The notes under the pieces: model-generated
Seen by the model: only the letters and a program-made list of their open reading frames with translations
Databases searched by the model: none
What the model was told of the DNA's origin: nothing
Translations under genes and position numbers: made by a program
Assembly: GCA_947628165.1 (NCBI GenBank)
Contig: CANQYV010000015.1
Coordinates: forward strand, 1-34,194
Source: an uncultured Clostridia bacterium
Lineage (GTDB): Bacteria > Bacillota > Clostridia > Oscillospirales > CAG-272
DNA: 34,194 nucleotides
Direction of reading: 5' to 3'
Shown here: positions 10,401 through 16,228 of the stretch, piece after piece
Position numbering within the stretch: position 1 is the first letter of the stretch
Layout: each line of letters opens with the position of its first letter

Positions 10401-11039
10401 GTCGGCGCCATCGACGAATATAAGGAGGTCAGCGAGCGGTACGAATACCTTTCGCGGCAGATGGAGGATCTGAGAGCCGCCGCAGACGAACTCGAGGGCA
10501 TAATAGCGGACCTCGAGCGCGACATGGAAAAGAGCTTTTCGGAGGCGTTCGTGAGGATAAACGAGCGCTTCGGAGAGGTATTCCGCGAGCTGTTCGGCGG
10601 AGGCGAGGCGGAGCTCTACCTCGTCGACCCGGAAAACGTTCTGACGAGCGGCATCGAGATAAAGGCCGCGCCTCCCGGCAAGGTCATAAAGAATCTCTCT
10701 CTGCTTTCGGGAGGCGAGCAGGCGTTTGTGGCGATAGCGCTGCTGTTTGCGATGATACACGTCAATCCGACGCCGTTCTGCATCTTCGACGAGATAGAGT
10801 CGGCGCTCGACGAGGTCAACGTCGACAGGTTCGCGGCGTATGTCAAGAGATATTCGGAAAAGATGCAGTTCGTCATCATAACGCACAGGCGCGGGACGAT
10901 GGAGACGGCGGACTCGCTCTACGGCATCACGATGCCGCGCCACGGCATATCGCGCGTGCTGACGCTTGACCCCGGCGACATGGAGGCGAAGCTGAAATAC
11001 ACGTCGGACGAGAGTGTGAAGAGCGCCGCGGCAGAATAA
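7413..11039 (+). CDS. smc: chromosome segregation ATPase SMC
   Basis: SMC forms the core of the bacterial condensin that, with ScpA and ScpB, compacts and separates chromosomes. The 1208-residue protein has Walker A GPNGSGKS at residues 31-38, two long Glu/Lys/Ala-rich coiled-coil arms, and a central hinge at about residues 520-680 with a Gly-rich RGGAGRATF segment. The C-terminal ATPase half has the ABC signature LSGGEQ (from residue 1098) and Walker B ending in Asp1126-Glu1127 (FDEIESALDE). The length matches the family (about 1180-1200). It starts at GTG 7413, with GGAAG upstream. ftsY follows after 17 bases, the classic smc-ftsY pair. The signature ends in Gln where Bacillus has Arg, a variation I believe is common in Clostridia. 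Confidence 0.98.
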   Translation: MYLKSLEMQGFKSFPDRTKIDFDHGSTVIVGPNGSGKSNITDAMRWVLGEISSKNIRGTKMEDVIFAGADGRNPMGYAEVSVTFENTDENGKIDLPYDEVTVTRRYYKAGDSEYFINKRPVRLRDINELFMNTGIGREGYSVIGQGRIAEIISRKSEERRGVFDEAAGISKYRHKRADAERQLAAASDNMQRVGDIVSELEGRVEPLRREAERAKKYLDLYERRRRADITLSIYESRETREEHRRAEDDYKLSEHELEMITETVDSLEAQSERLSESSQANKLSSERAYEKIRALTSRLSKLDGEYGSLMTDISKSDAQSEEYARRVGEAEAMINTAAAEEAEVANSLDSAKAEHEAAASALAEKRAALEALEGKLSEMSEELERMLVEQRHAEEEAVDLKVRLNVLRGTAESDAEKNASVGDEIAKYESSAAEYKKKADEDGKTVSDFEAGIAKAKAEVEAAEAKLSADDELLAAKNEERNTARAASEALTHRIDALVRLEENFEGYGKSVKYVMDGVSSGAFTGKVYGPVSRIITVPKEYVTATETALGANLQNIVVDSEATAKEAIRYLQRGGAGRATFYPVSAMRPQEPGREIREAAGRPGYIGIASELVGYDKMYDSVIRYLLGRTCVFDDLDHAADAAKASGYRIRAVTLDGQQINAGGSFTGGSSRKESGMLTRSEEIKSLRAELALRVRECERLDGEISEVSRSRASHKSGLDGLRERVGIMDAMMRAAMTSRDTAQSQYDATVSLISQLRADFEARQELKGQYETDIKALEDRCREAEAAVESKRRGREEFDILRHGVEDEKDAASNAVADAMIDVTRAAEKIELSRQLGAEKTRRREEYEELRRGYEERINELAAHKAEISARADCNRAEQKSCEDELKDAEAERQKLEEGGMEFEARQTELRRKIREKTDEKERVMNAHHKNEQRRDRLASELEKTVTHLWDEYELTLTAAEQLDYPPVTDETRASVKTELNECKNKLRALGSVNVGAIDEYKEVSERYEYLSRQMEDLRAAADELEGIIADLERDMEKSFSEAFVRINERFGEVFRELFGGGEAELYLVDPENVLTSGIEIKAAPPGKVIKNLSLLSGGEQAFVAIALLFAMIHVNPTPFCIFDEIESALDEVNVDRFAAYVKRYSEKMQFVIITHRRGTMETADSLYGITMPRHGISRVLTLDPGDMEAKLKYTSDESVKSAAAE

Positions 11040-11056
11040 AACGAGGTTACGGAAAA

Positions 11057-11974
11057 ATGGGCTTTTACGAAAAACTTAAAGCGGGCATCGGCAAGACGAA
11101 GTCCGCGATAATGGGCAATATCGACCGCGTGATGCAGCACTTCGTCAAAATAGACGAGGACATGCTCGACGAGCTCGAGGAGACGCTCATAACGGCGGAC
11201 GTCGGAGTTGAGACGACGGAGACGATACTCGACGAGCTGAGGGCGCGCATCAAGGCGGAAAGGCTGACGGACGCAGACGACGCCAAAGCGGCGCTCGAGG
11301 ACATAATCACGGGCATGATAAGCGACGGCGGCGAGGGCGGCGAGCTCGACCTGTCGACGACACCGTCCGTCATACTTGTCATCGGCGTCAACGGCGTCGG
11401 CAAGACGACGTCTATCGGAAAGATAGCGGCGGATCTCACGCGGCGCGGCAAGCGCGTTATCGTTGCCGCGGCGGACACGTTCCGCGCGGCGGCGGCGGAT
11501 CAGCTCGCCGTGTGGTGCGAAAGGTCGGGTGCCGCGCTGATAAGGCAGAACGAGGGCAGCGACCCCGCCGCCGTAGTGTTCGACGCCGCGGCGGCGGCGA
11601 AGAAGCGCGGCGCGGACGTCCTTATCGTAGACACGGCGGGGAGGCTCCACAACAAGAAAAATCTCATGGACGAGCTTTCAAAAATAGACCGCGTCATAAC
11701 GCGCGAGCTGCCGGACGCCGCCCGCGAGACGCTGCTCGTGCTCGACGCGACAACGGGGCAGAACGCAGTCGTCCAGGCTAAGGAATTCAAGAACGCGGCG
11801 AACATCACGGGACTTATCCTGACAAAGCTCGACGGCACGGCGAAGGGCGGCATCGTCATCTCCATAAAGGGAGAGCTCGGCATCCCCGTCAAATACATCG
11901 GCGTCGGAGAGGGGATCGACGACATGGAGCCCTTCAACAGCCGCGATTTCGCGCGCGCGCTTTTTGAGAGGTAA
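11057..11974 (+). CDS. ftsY: signal recognition particle receptor FtsY
   Basis: FtsY is the membrane-side GTPase that receives ribosome-nascent chain complexes from SRP (Ffh) and passes them to SecYEG. The 305-residue protein is essentially the NG domain: a helical N domain (residues 1-100), then P-loop GVNGVGKTT at 110-118, DTFRAAAADQL, DTAGRLHNKKNL, and TKLDGTAKGG. The long acidic A domain of E. coli FtsY is absent, as is usual in Firmicutes. ATG 11057 sits 17 bases after smc. rdgB starts 5 bases after the stop, so this is one operon. I see no unusual residue. Confidence 0.98.
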   Translation: MGFYEKLKAGIGKTKSAIMGNIDRVMQHFVKIDEDMLDELEETLITADVGVETTETILDELRARIKAERLTDADDAKAALEDIITGMISDGGEGGELDLSTTPSVILVIGVNGVGKTTSIGKIAADLTRRGKRVIVAAADTFRAAAADQLAVWCERSGAALIRQNEGSDPAAVVFDAAAAAKKRGADVLIVDTAGRLHNKKNLMDELSKIDRVITRELPDAARETLLVLDATTGQNAVVQAKEFKNAANITGLILTKLDGTAKGGIVISIKGELGIPVKYIGVGEGIDDMEPFNSRDFARALFER

Positions 11975-11979
11975 GAGAT

Positions 11980-12618
11980 TTGGGCATCAAATTCGTGCTT
12001 GCGAGCAACAACGAAAAGAAGAAGGCGGAGATGAAGCGCATCCTCGCCGTGCTCTCGCCGGACGCCGAGCTGCTTTCGCTCTCCGACATCGGATTTGAGG
12101 GCGACATCGTCGAGGACGGGGCGAGCTTTGCGGAGAACGCAAGGATAAAGGCGTCCGTTCCGGCGACGCTTGGCTATATAGGGATAGCGGACGACTCGGG
12201 GCTCTGCGTCGACGCGCTCGGAGGCGCGCCGGGCATTTATTCCGCGAGATATTCGGGCGGCGGAGACCGAGACAACAATGAAAAGCTGCTTTCTGAGCTT
12301 TCAGGCGTTCCCGACGGGGAGCGCGGCGCGCACTACGCGTGCGCGATAGCCGCCGTTTTCCCCGAAAAATACGGCATACCGCCGGTCGAGGCATACGGCG
12401 AATGCAGAGGCCGCATCCTTCGCGAGTACAGAGGCGAGGGCGGCTTCGGATACGACCCGCTCTTTTACAGGGACGAGGAGGGGTGCACATTCGGCGAGCT
12501 TTCGCCCGAGGCAAAGGACAGAGTGAGCCACAGGGGAGCGGCGCTTCGCGAGTTTGCGGAAAAAATGGCGCCTATCGTTGAGGCGCTCGAGAAAACCGAC
12601 GGAGAAGAGAAAAGATGA
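11980..12618 (+). CDS. rdgB: XTP/dITP diphosphatase (RdgB/HAM1 family)
   Basis: This enzyme hydrolyses non-canonical purine nucleotides (XTP, dITP, ITP) to monophosphates, keeping them out of DNA. The 212-residue protein starts with FVLASNNEKKKAEM, has the catalytic DDSGLCVDALGGAPG (Asp71-Asp72), EGGFGYDPLF, and the C-terminal SHRG motif (residues 183-186). The start is a TTG at 11980, 8 bases after a GAGAGG ribosome site; no ATG or GTG lies nearby that keeps the conserved N-terminus, so TTG is well supported. Its stop overlaps the yhbY start by four bases (ATGA). In many Firmicutes rdgB sits next to rph or a metallophosphatase instead, so this neighbour set is somewhat different. Confidence 0.95.
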   Translation: MGIKFVLASNNEKKKAEMKRILAVLSPDAELLSLSDIGFEGDIVEDGASFAENARIKASVPATLGYIGIADDSGLCVDALGGAPGIYSARYSGGGDRDNNEKLLSELSGVPDGERGAHYACAIAAVFPEKYGIPPVEAYGECRGRILREYRGEGGFGYDPLFYRDEEGCTFGELSPEAKDRVSHRGAALREFAEKMAPIVEALEKTDGEEKR

Positions 12619-12914
12619 AGCTCGAGCTTACGGGAAAACAGAGGGCGCGCCTGCGCTCTATGGCGAACGATTTTGACACTATATTTCAGATAGGCAAGGA
12701 CGGCATCTCGGACGAGACGGTCCGTCAGGTCTGCTTTGCGCTCGAGGCGCGGGAGCTTATAAAGCTGAGGGTACTCGACACATGCCCGTATACGAGCCGC
12801 GAGGCGGCGGAGGTCATAGCCGAGCGCTCGGACGCTGCCGTCGTTTCCGTCGTCGGCTCGCGCTTCGTTCTATACCGCCCGAGCAAGACGAAAAAGGACA
12901 AAATAGAACTGTGA
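12615..12914 (+). CDS. yhbY: YhbY-family CRM-domain RNA-binding protein
   Basis: A 99-residue protein made of a single CRM (YhbY) domain, linked in other bacteria to 50S ribosomal subunit assembly. It has the family start LTGKQRARLRSMA, followed by FQIGKDGISDETV, which covers the conserved GxxG-type loop region, and ends with VVGSRFVLYRPS. Length is normal (about 95-100). The ATG overlaps the rdgB stop (ATGA) and its own stop overlaps the nadD GTG, so translation is probably coupled on both sides. yhbY-nadD-yqeK is the usual Firmicutes order; the GTPase gene obgE that often comes before yhbY is not here. Confidence 0.93.
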   Translation: MKLELTGKQRARLRSMANDFDTIFQIGKDGISDETVRQVCFALEARELIKLRVLDTCPYTSREAAEVIAERSDAAVVSVVGSRFVLYRPSKTKKDKIEL

Positions 12915-13540
12915 GCGAAAAAAGAATAGGGCTTTACGGCGGGACGTTCTCGCCGCCGCATATGGGGCACGTCCGGGCGGCGGAGGCGTTTTTGTCCCGG
13001 TTTCGGCTCGACATGCTCTATATCATGCCGGCATACGTCCCCCCGCACAAGGCGATATCGAACGGGGACATCCCCGCGCACAGGCTCAATATGGCGCGCA
13101 TTGCGTTCCGTTCCCTGACGGACGGCGGTCACGCCGTCGTCTCCGAGCTTGAGATATCGCGGCAGGGAAAAAGCTACACGGCGGACACGCTCGCGGAGCT
13201 TTACGGGCTCTGCGGCATAAAGGGGCGGCACGGAATATACATGCTCACGGGCGACGATATGTTCACGACGCTCGACACATGGCGGCGTCCGGAGGAGATA
13301 TTCGACCGCGCGCACATCGTATATGTCAGCCGCGGCGGCAGCGAGGAGCTTTGCCTTTTGAAGCGCGCGGAGTATGAGGCGCGCTTCGGCGCCGTGGTCG
13401 ACAGGCTCGACATAGAGCCGCTCCCCGTATCGTCGACCGAGCTGCGCCGGGCGATAGCGGAGGGGCGTGACACAGCGGGGCTGCTCTTGCCGGAAGTGCT
13501 TGAATATATCGAAAAGGAAGGGCTTTACCGTGAGGGTTGA
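12911..13540 (+). CDS. nadD: nicotinate-nucleotide adenylyltransferase
   Basis: NadD adenylates nicotinate mononucleotide to form deamido-NAD, an essential step in NAD synthesis. I chose GTG 12911, giving 209 residues, because the nucleotidyltransferase motif GGTFSPPHMGH then lies at residues 10-20, as expected; the longer open frame to 12782 overlaps yhbY. The second motif SSTELR is at residues 174-179. PPHK (in VPPHKAIS) and GDDMFTTLDTWRRPEEI are further family features. The start overlaps the yhbY stop (GTGA) with AAGGA about 12 bases upstream. The 3' end overlaps yqeK by 11 bases. Confidence 0.96.
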   Translation: MSEKRIGLYGGTFSPPHMGHVRAAEAFLSRFRLDMLYIMPAYVPPHKAISNGDIPAHRLNMARIAFRSLTDGGHAVVSELEISRQGKSYTADTLAELYGLCGIKGRHGIYMLTGDDMFTTLDTWRRPEEIFDRAHIVYVSRGGSEELCLLKRAEYEARFGAVVDRLDIEPLPVSSTELRRAIAEGRDTAGLLLPEVLEYIEKEGLYREG

Positions 13541-14189
13541 ACCGACTGAAGAAGAGCTTTCTACGTTGCGGGAGAAGGCGCGTCCGTTTTATACCGAAAA
13601 GCGGTTCGCGCACGCGCTCGCGGTCGAGCGGGAGGCGGACTATCTTGCGTCCTTCGTATGCCCCGAGCACAGAAAAGAAGCTCGCGCCGCATCGATTTTG
13701 CACGACATAGCGAAAAATTTATGTTACGAAAAGCAGTTGAATTATATTCGTGAATTTGGTATAATAGACTGTAATAAATTTCCCGACCCGCCTGTCCCGG
13801 CGGTGGCGCACGCCGCCGCGGGAGCTGCCGTGACAATGGCGTTTTTCCCGGAATATGCGGCTGACGAAGAGCTCTTGTCCGCGATAAAATACCATACGAC
13901 GGGCCGCGCCGGAATGACGGTGCTTGAGGCGGTCGTGTTCCTCGCCGACTATATAGAGCCGACGCGGACGTATGACAAGTGCCTCGAACTGCGCGCCTCG
14001 ACTCACGCCGAGCTCGAGCGCGCCTCCGACAGGGACGGCAGGCTTGAGGCGCTGCGGCGCGCCGTATGCAAGGGGCTTTCCGACACTGTATCGTATGTCA
14101 AAGAGCGCGGCGGAAAGCTCGAGGTCGAGACGGAGGAGGCGCTTTCGTATTTTGAAGGCGGCGGGACGTTCGGGGAAGGGAGACTCTGA
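13530..14189 (+). CDS. yqeK: HD-domain hydrolase YqeK, probable diadenosine tetraphosphatase
   Basis: YqeK proteins are metal-dependent HD-domain enzymes; characterised members hydrolyse diadenosine tetraphosphate symmetrically. The 219-residue protein has His28 in RFAHALAVE, the His58-Asp59 pair in ASILHDIAK, and His122 in IKYHTTG, followed by FLADYIEPTR, a family feature. The GTG at 13530 follows GGAAGGG and overlaps the end of nadD; the frame is open to 13467 but that part has no similarity to the family. The stretch 13700-13790 is strikingly AT-rich for this gene and contains a near-perfect sigma-A promoter on the coding strand, listed separately. nadD-yqeK is a standard pair. Confidence 0.93.
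   Translation: MRVEPTEEELSTLREKARPFYTEKRFAHALAVEREADYLASFVCPEHRKEARAASILHDIAKNLCYEKQLNYIREFGIIDCNKFPDPPVPAVAHAAAGAAVTMAFFPEYAADEELLSAIKYHTTGRAGMTVLEAVVFLADYIEPTRTYDKCLELRASTHAELERASDRDGRLEALRRAVCKGLSDTVSYVKERGGKLEVETEEALSYFEGGGTFGEGRL
13737..13765 (+). promoter_or_regulatory. sigma-A type promoter inside yqeK
   Basis: TTGAAT at 13737-13742, a 17-base spacer, and TATAAT at 13760-13765, with TG at 13757-13758 giving an extended -10 (TGGTATAAT). It has the same hexamers and spacing as the glg promoter at 18789. Predicted start of transcription is near 13772, about 435 bases before the LCP gene. It could serve the LCP gene, rsfS, the small membrane protein and leuS. It lies in coding sequence, so activity is inferred only. 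Confidence 0.55.
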
Positions 14190-14206
14190 CGGGCGGTAAG
14201 CATTTT

Positions 14207-15403
14207 ATGCGTCGGGAATGGGATACTTACGGCGAGGAGAGGCCGAAAAAGAAGTCGGGAAACGGAAAGGCGCTTTTTGTCCTCCTGATCCTTGTCGCAG
14301 CGTGTGCTTTTTTGGCGATACTTTATTTGAAAACGTATTCCCCCGACCCTGACGCGAACAAAAACCCCCTTTTCCCCGGCATGGAGGGCGCTTACGGCGA
14401 CGCCTTGCCCGGGCTGCCCGAGTACGGCGGCGACGCCTTTTCAGGCATGAAGCAGGAGCGCGGACGATATAATTTCCTGATAGTCGGGCTTGACCGCGCG
14501 TCGAACAGCACCGACATAATGATGGTCGTCTCCTATAACGTCGTCGACGGGAAGATAAATATCGTCCAGATCCCGCGGGACACATATATAAAGACAGACG
14601 ACATAAAATCAGTCGGAAGGATAAACGCGTATTACGCGGTCTATTATAATTCGGCAAAGAAAAACGGCGCAGACTCGCCCGAGCTTTTGGCGGTCTCAAA
14701 TCTCGCGGCGCTTATCGAGCGGAACTTCCGCGTGAGGATAAATTATTCCGCCGTCGTAGACCTCGACGGGTTCGTGAAGATAATAGACGCCGTTGGCGGC
14801 GTCGACCTTACGATACCGGAGGACATGTTCTACGAAGACCCGTATCAGGACCTCTATATAGACTTGAAGGCCGGGTATCAGCACCTTGACGGCGAGCACG
14901 CGATGCAGTTCGTCAGATACAGAAAAGGATACGTCCAGCAAGACCTCGGCAGGCAGAACGCGCTCAAGAACTTCATGTCCGCGCTGATGTCGCAGATGAA
15001 GGAGAGGATGAGCATAAAGATGCTCGCGGAAATAACGGGCACCGTAACGGAAAATCTGACGTCCAACATAGGCGCCTCGGATTTTCTATATTTCGGACGG
15101 TCCGCGCTTTCGGTCGACCTTTCGCAGGTGCACATGATGACGCTGCCGGGTGAGTCCGCCTCGGTCGGCGGCGCGTCGGTCTATGTGCTGTACCGAGACG
15201 ACACGATAGCGATGATAAACGAATATCTGAACGTGTTCGGCGTACCCGTCGACAAAGAGAGCTTCGACCCCGACGGGTGCATGTACAGGGCGGACAGCGA
15301 GGCAAGCCGAAAAATATACGAAAGCCCGCTCGGCACGGCGGGAAACAAGATCTACGACGCGTCGGACGTCAGCGACGATCCGATAGATATACCGAGAAAA
15401 TAA
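14207..15403 (+). CDS. LCP (LytR-CpsA-Psr) family cell-wall glycopolymer transferase
   Basis: LCP proteins attach teichoic acids or capsular and other glycopolymers from lipid carriers to peptidoglycan outside the membrane. The 398-residue protein has a basic cytoplasmic N-terminus, one membrane helix at about residues 21-41, a short linker, and the LCP domain from about residue 85. Visible motifs are FLIVGLDRASNSTDIMM (Asp96, Arg97, Asp103), QIPRDTYI with Arg124, GGVDLTIPEDM, and YQHLDGEHAMQFVRYRKG followed by DLGRQ. The conserved Arg/Asp set suggests an active enzyme. ATG 14207 follows a weak GGCGGTAAG. An LCP gene between yqeK and rsfS is a recurring arrangement in Clostridia. Confidence 0.92.
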   Translation: MRREWDTYGEERPKKKSGNGKALFVLLILVAACAFLAILYLKTYSPDPDANKNPLFPGMEGAYGDALPGLPEYGGDAFSGMKQERGRYNFLIVGLDRASNSTDIMMVVSYNVVDGKINIVQIPRDTYIKTDDIKSVGRINAYYAVYYNSAKKNGADSPELLAVSNLAALIERNFRVRINYSAVVDLDGFVKIIDAVGGVDLTIPEDMFYEDPYQDLYIDLKAGYQHLDGEHAMQFVRYRKGYVQQDLGRQNALKNFMSALMSQMKERMSIKMLAEITGTVTENLTSNIGASDFLYFGRSALSVDLSQVHMMTLPGESASVGGASVYVLYRDDTIAMINEYLNVFGVPVDKESFDPDGCMYRADSEASRKIYESPLGTAGNKIYDASDVSDDPIDIPRK

Positions 15404-15429
15404 AAAAACGAAAGGAAAAGGTCACGGAA

Positions 15430-15825
15430 ATGGAAAACAACGAAGCAAAAAAGACTTACGACGTATCAACGCCCGAGGCGCTCGCGCACTCGATAGTAAG
15501 GATCCTCGACGACAAGCTCGCCGGAGACATCCGGCTGCTCCACGTTACGGAAAAGACCATAATCGCAGACTATTTCGTCATCTGCACCGGCTCAAGCTCA
15601 ACGCAGATCCGCGCGCTCTCCGGCGAGGTCGAATATCTCATCGGCGAGTCGGGGCTTCAGCCCGGCCACATCGAGGGGCTCCCCGAGGCAAACTGGATAT
15701 GCATGGACTATCACTCTGTTATCGTGCACATATTCAATGAGGAGAACCGCGCCGCATACAGGCTCGAAAAGCTCTGGGAGGACGCGGAGGAGGTCGACAT
15801 CAAGGATTCTCTGACGGCAAGATAA
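15430..15825 (+). CDS. rsfS: ribosomal silencing factor RsfS
   Basis: RsfS binds ribosomal protein L14 (uL14) on the 50S subunit and blocks joining with the 30S in stationary phase or starvation. The protein is 131 residues from ATG 15430, preceded by AAGGAAAAGG; the frame is open upstream but overlaps the LCP gene. Typical family segments are ADYFVICTGSSSTQIRAL, EGLPEANWICMDYHSVIVHIF and YRLEKLWEDAE. The length is near the usual 105-130. It follows the LCP gene by 26 bases and precedes the small membrane protein by 6. rsfS close to nadD/yqeK and leuS is common. Confidence 0.95.
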   Translation: MENNEAKKTYDVSTPEALAHSIVRILDDKLAGDIRLLHVTEKTIIADYFVICTGSSSTQIRALSGEVEYLIGESGLQPGHIEGLPEANWICMDYHSVIVHIFNEENRAAYRLEKLWEDAEEVDIKDSLTAR

Positions 15826-15831
15826 AAAATC

Positions 15832-16200
15832 ATGGCGGATTTCCTGATATTATTCCTCTTCCTCGTGCCGGCTGCGGTATCCGCCGCGTTTTTCGCCGTA
15901 TGCCTCGTATTTTACCGCCGCGCGTCAAAGGCGTGTGTCGCGGGTGACGTCGACGGCTATTCGTTCCGCTTTTACGTCGAGGCGGTGCCTCGTGAGCACA
16001 CCGTTAAAATGCTCTCCGTCAACGGCGTTTTGCCGACGGCGGAGAATATAAAAAGCGGCAAATATCCGCTCGTAACGGAGTTTTACGCCGTATGCCGGGC
16101 TGACAATGACGATGAAAACGTCCGCTGCCTCCTTGACTGGCTGCTCTCGGATGAAGGGCAGGCGCTTATAGAGGCTGTGGGTTACGCACGAATAAAATGA
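15832..16200 (+). CDS. small membrane-anchored protein with only the C-terminal piece of a PstS-like phosphate-binding domain
   Basis: A 122-residue protein of unknown role. Residues 4-28 form one hydrophobic helix followed by Arg-Arg, fitting a membrane anchor or uncleaved signal. Residues 42-122 resemble the end of PstS-type phosphate-binding proteins: GYSFRFYVE, then VNGVLPTAENIKSGKYPL, FYAVCR, and LLDWLLSDEGQALIEAVGY. Intact PstS proteins are more than twice this long and need both lobes to hold phosphate; here the first lobe and the phosphate-binding residues are missing. No further PstS sequence fits between rsfS and leuS in any frame. The frame has no internal stop and base use matches its neighbours. 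It starts 6 bases after rsfS with a poor ribosome site. It may be an in-frame deletion remnant or a reused fragment. Confidence 0.7.
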   Translation: MADFLILFLFLVPAAVSAAFFAVCLVFYRRASKACVAGDVDGYSFRFYVEAVPREHTVKMLSVNGVLPTAENIKSGKYPLVTEFYAVCRADNDDENVRCLLDWLLSDEGQALIEAVGYARIK

Positions 16201-16228
16201 GTTTACCTGAAAGGAAGAAACACTTTAC

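Noticed and set aside
16201-16228. T-box leader for leuS
   Set aside because: Only 28 bases separate the preceding gene from leuS, and no stem-loop or T-box sequence is visible.
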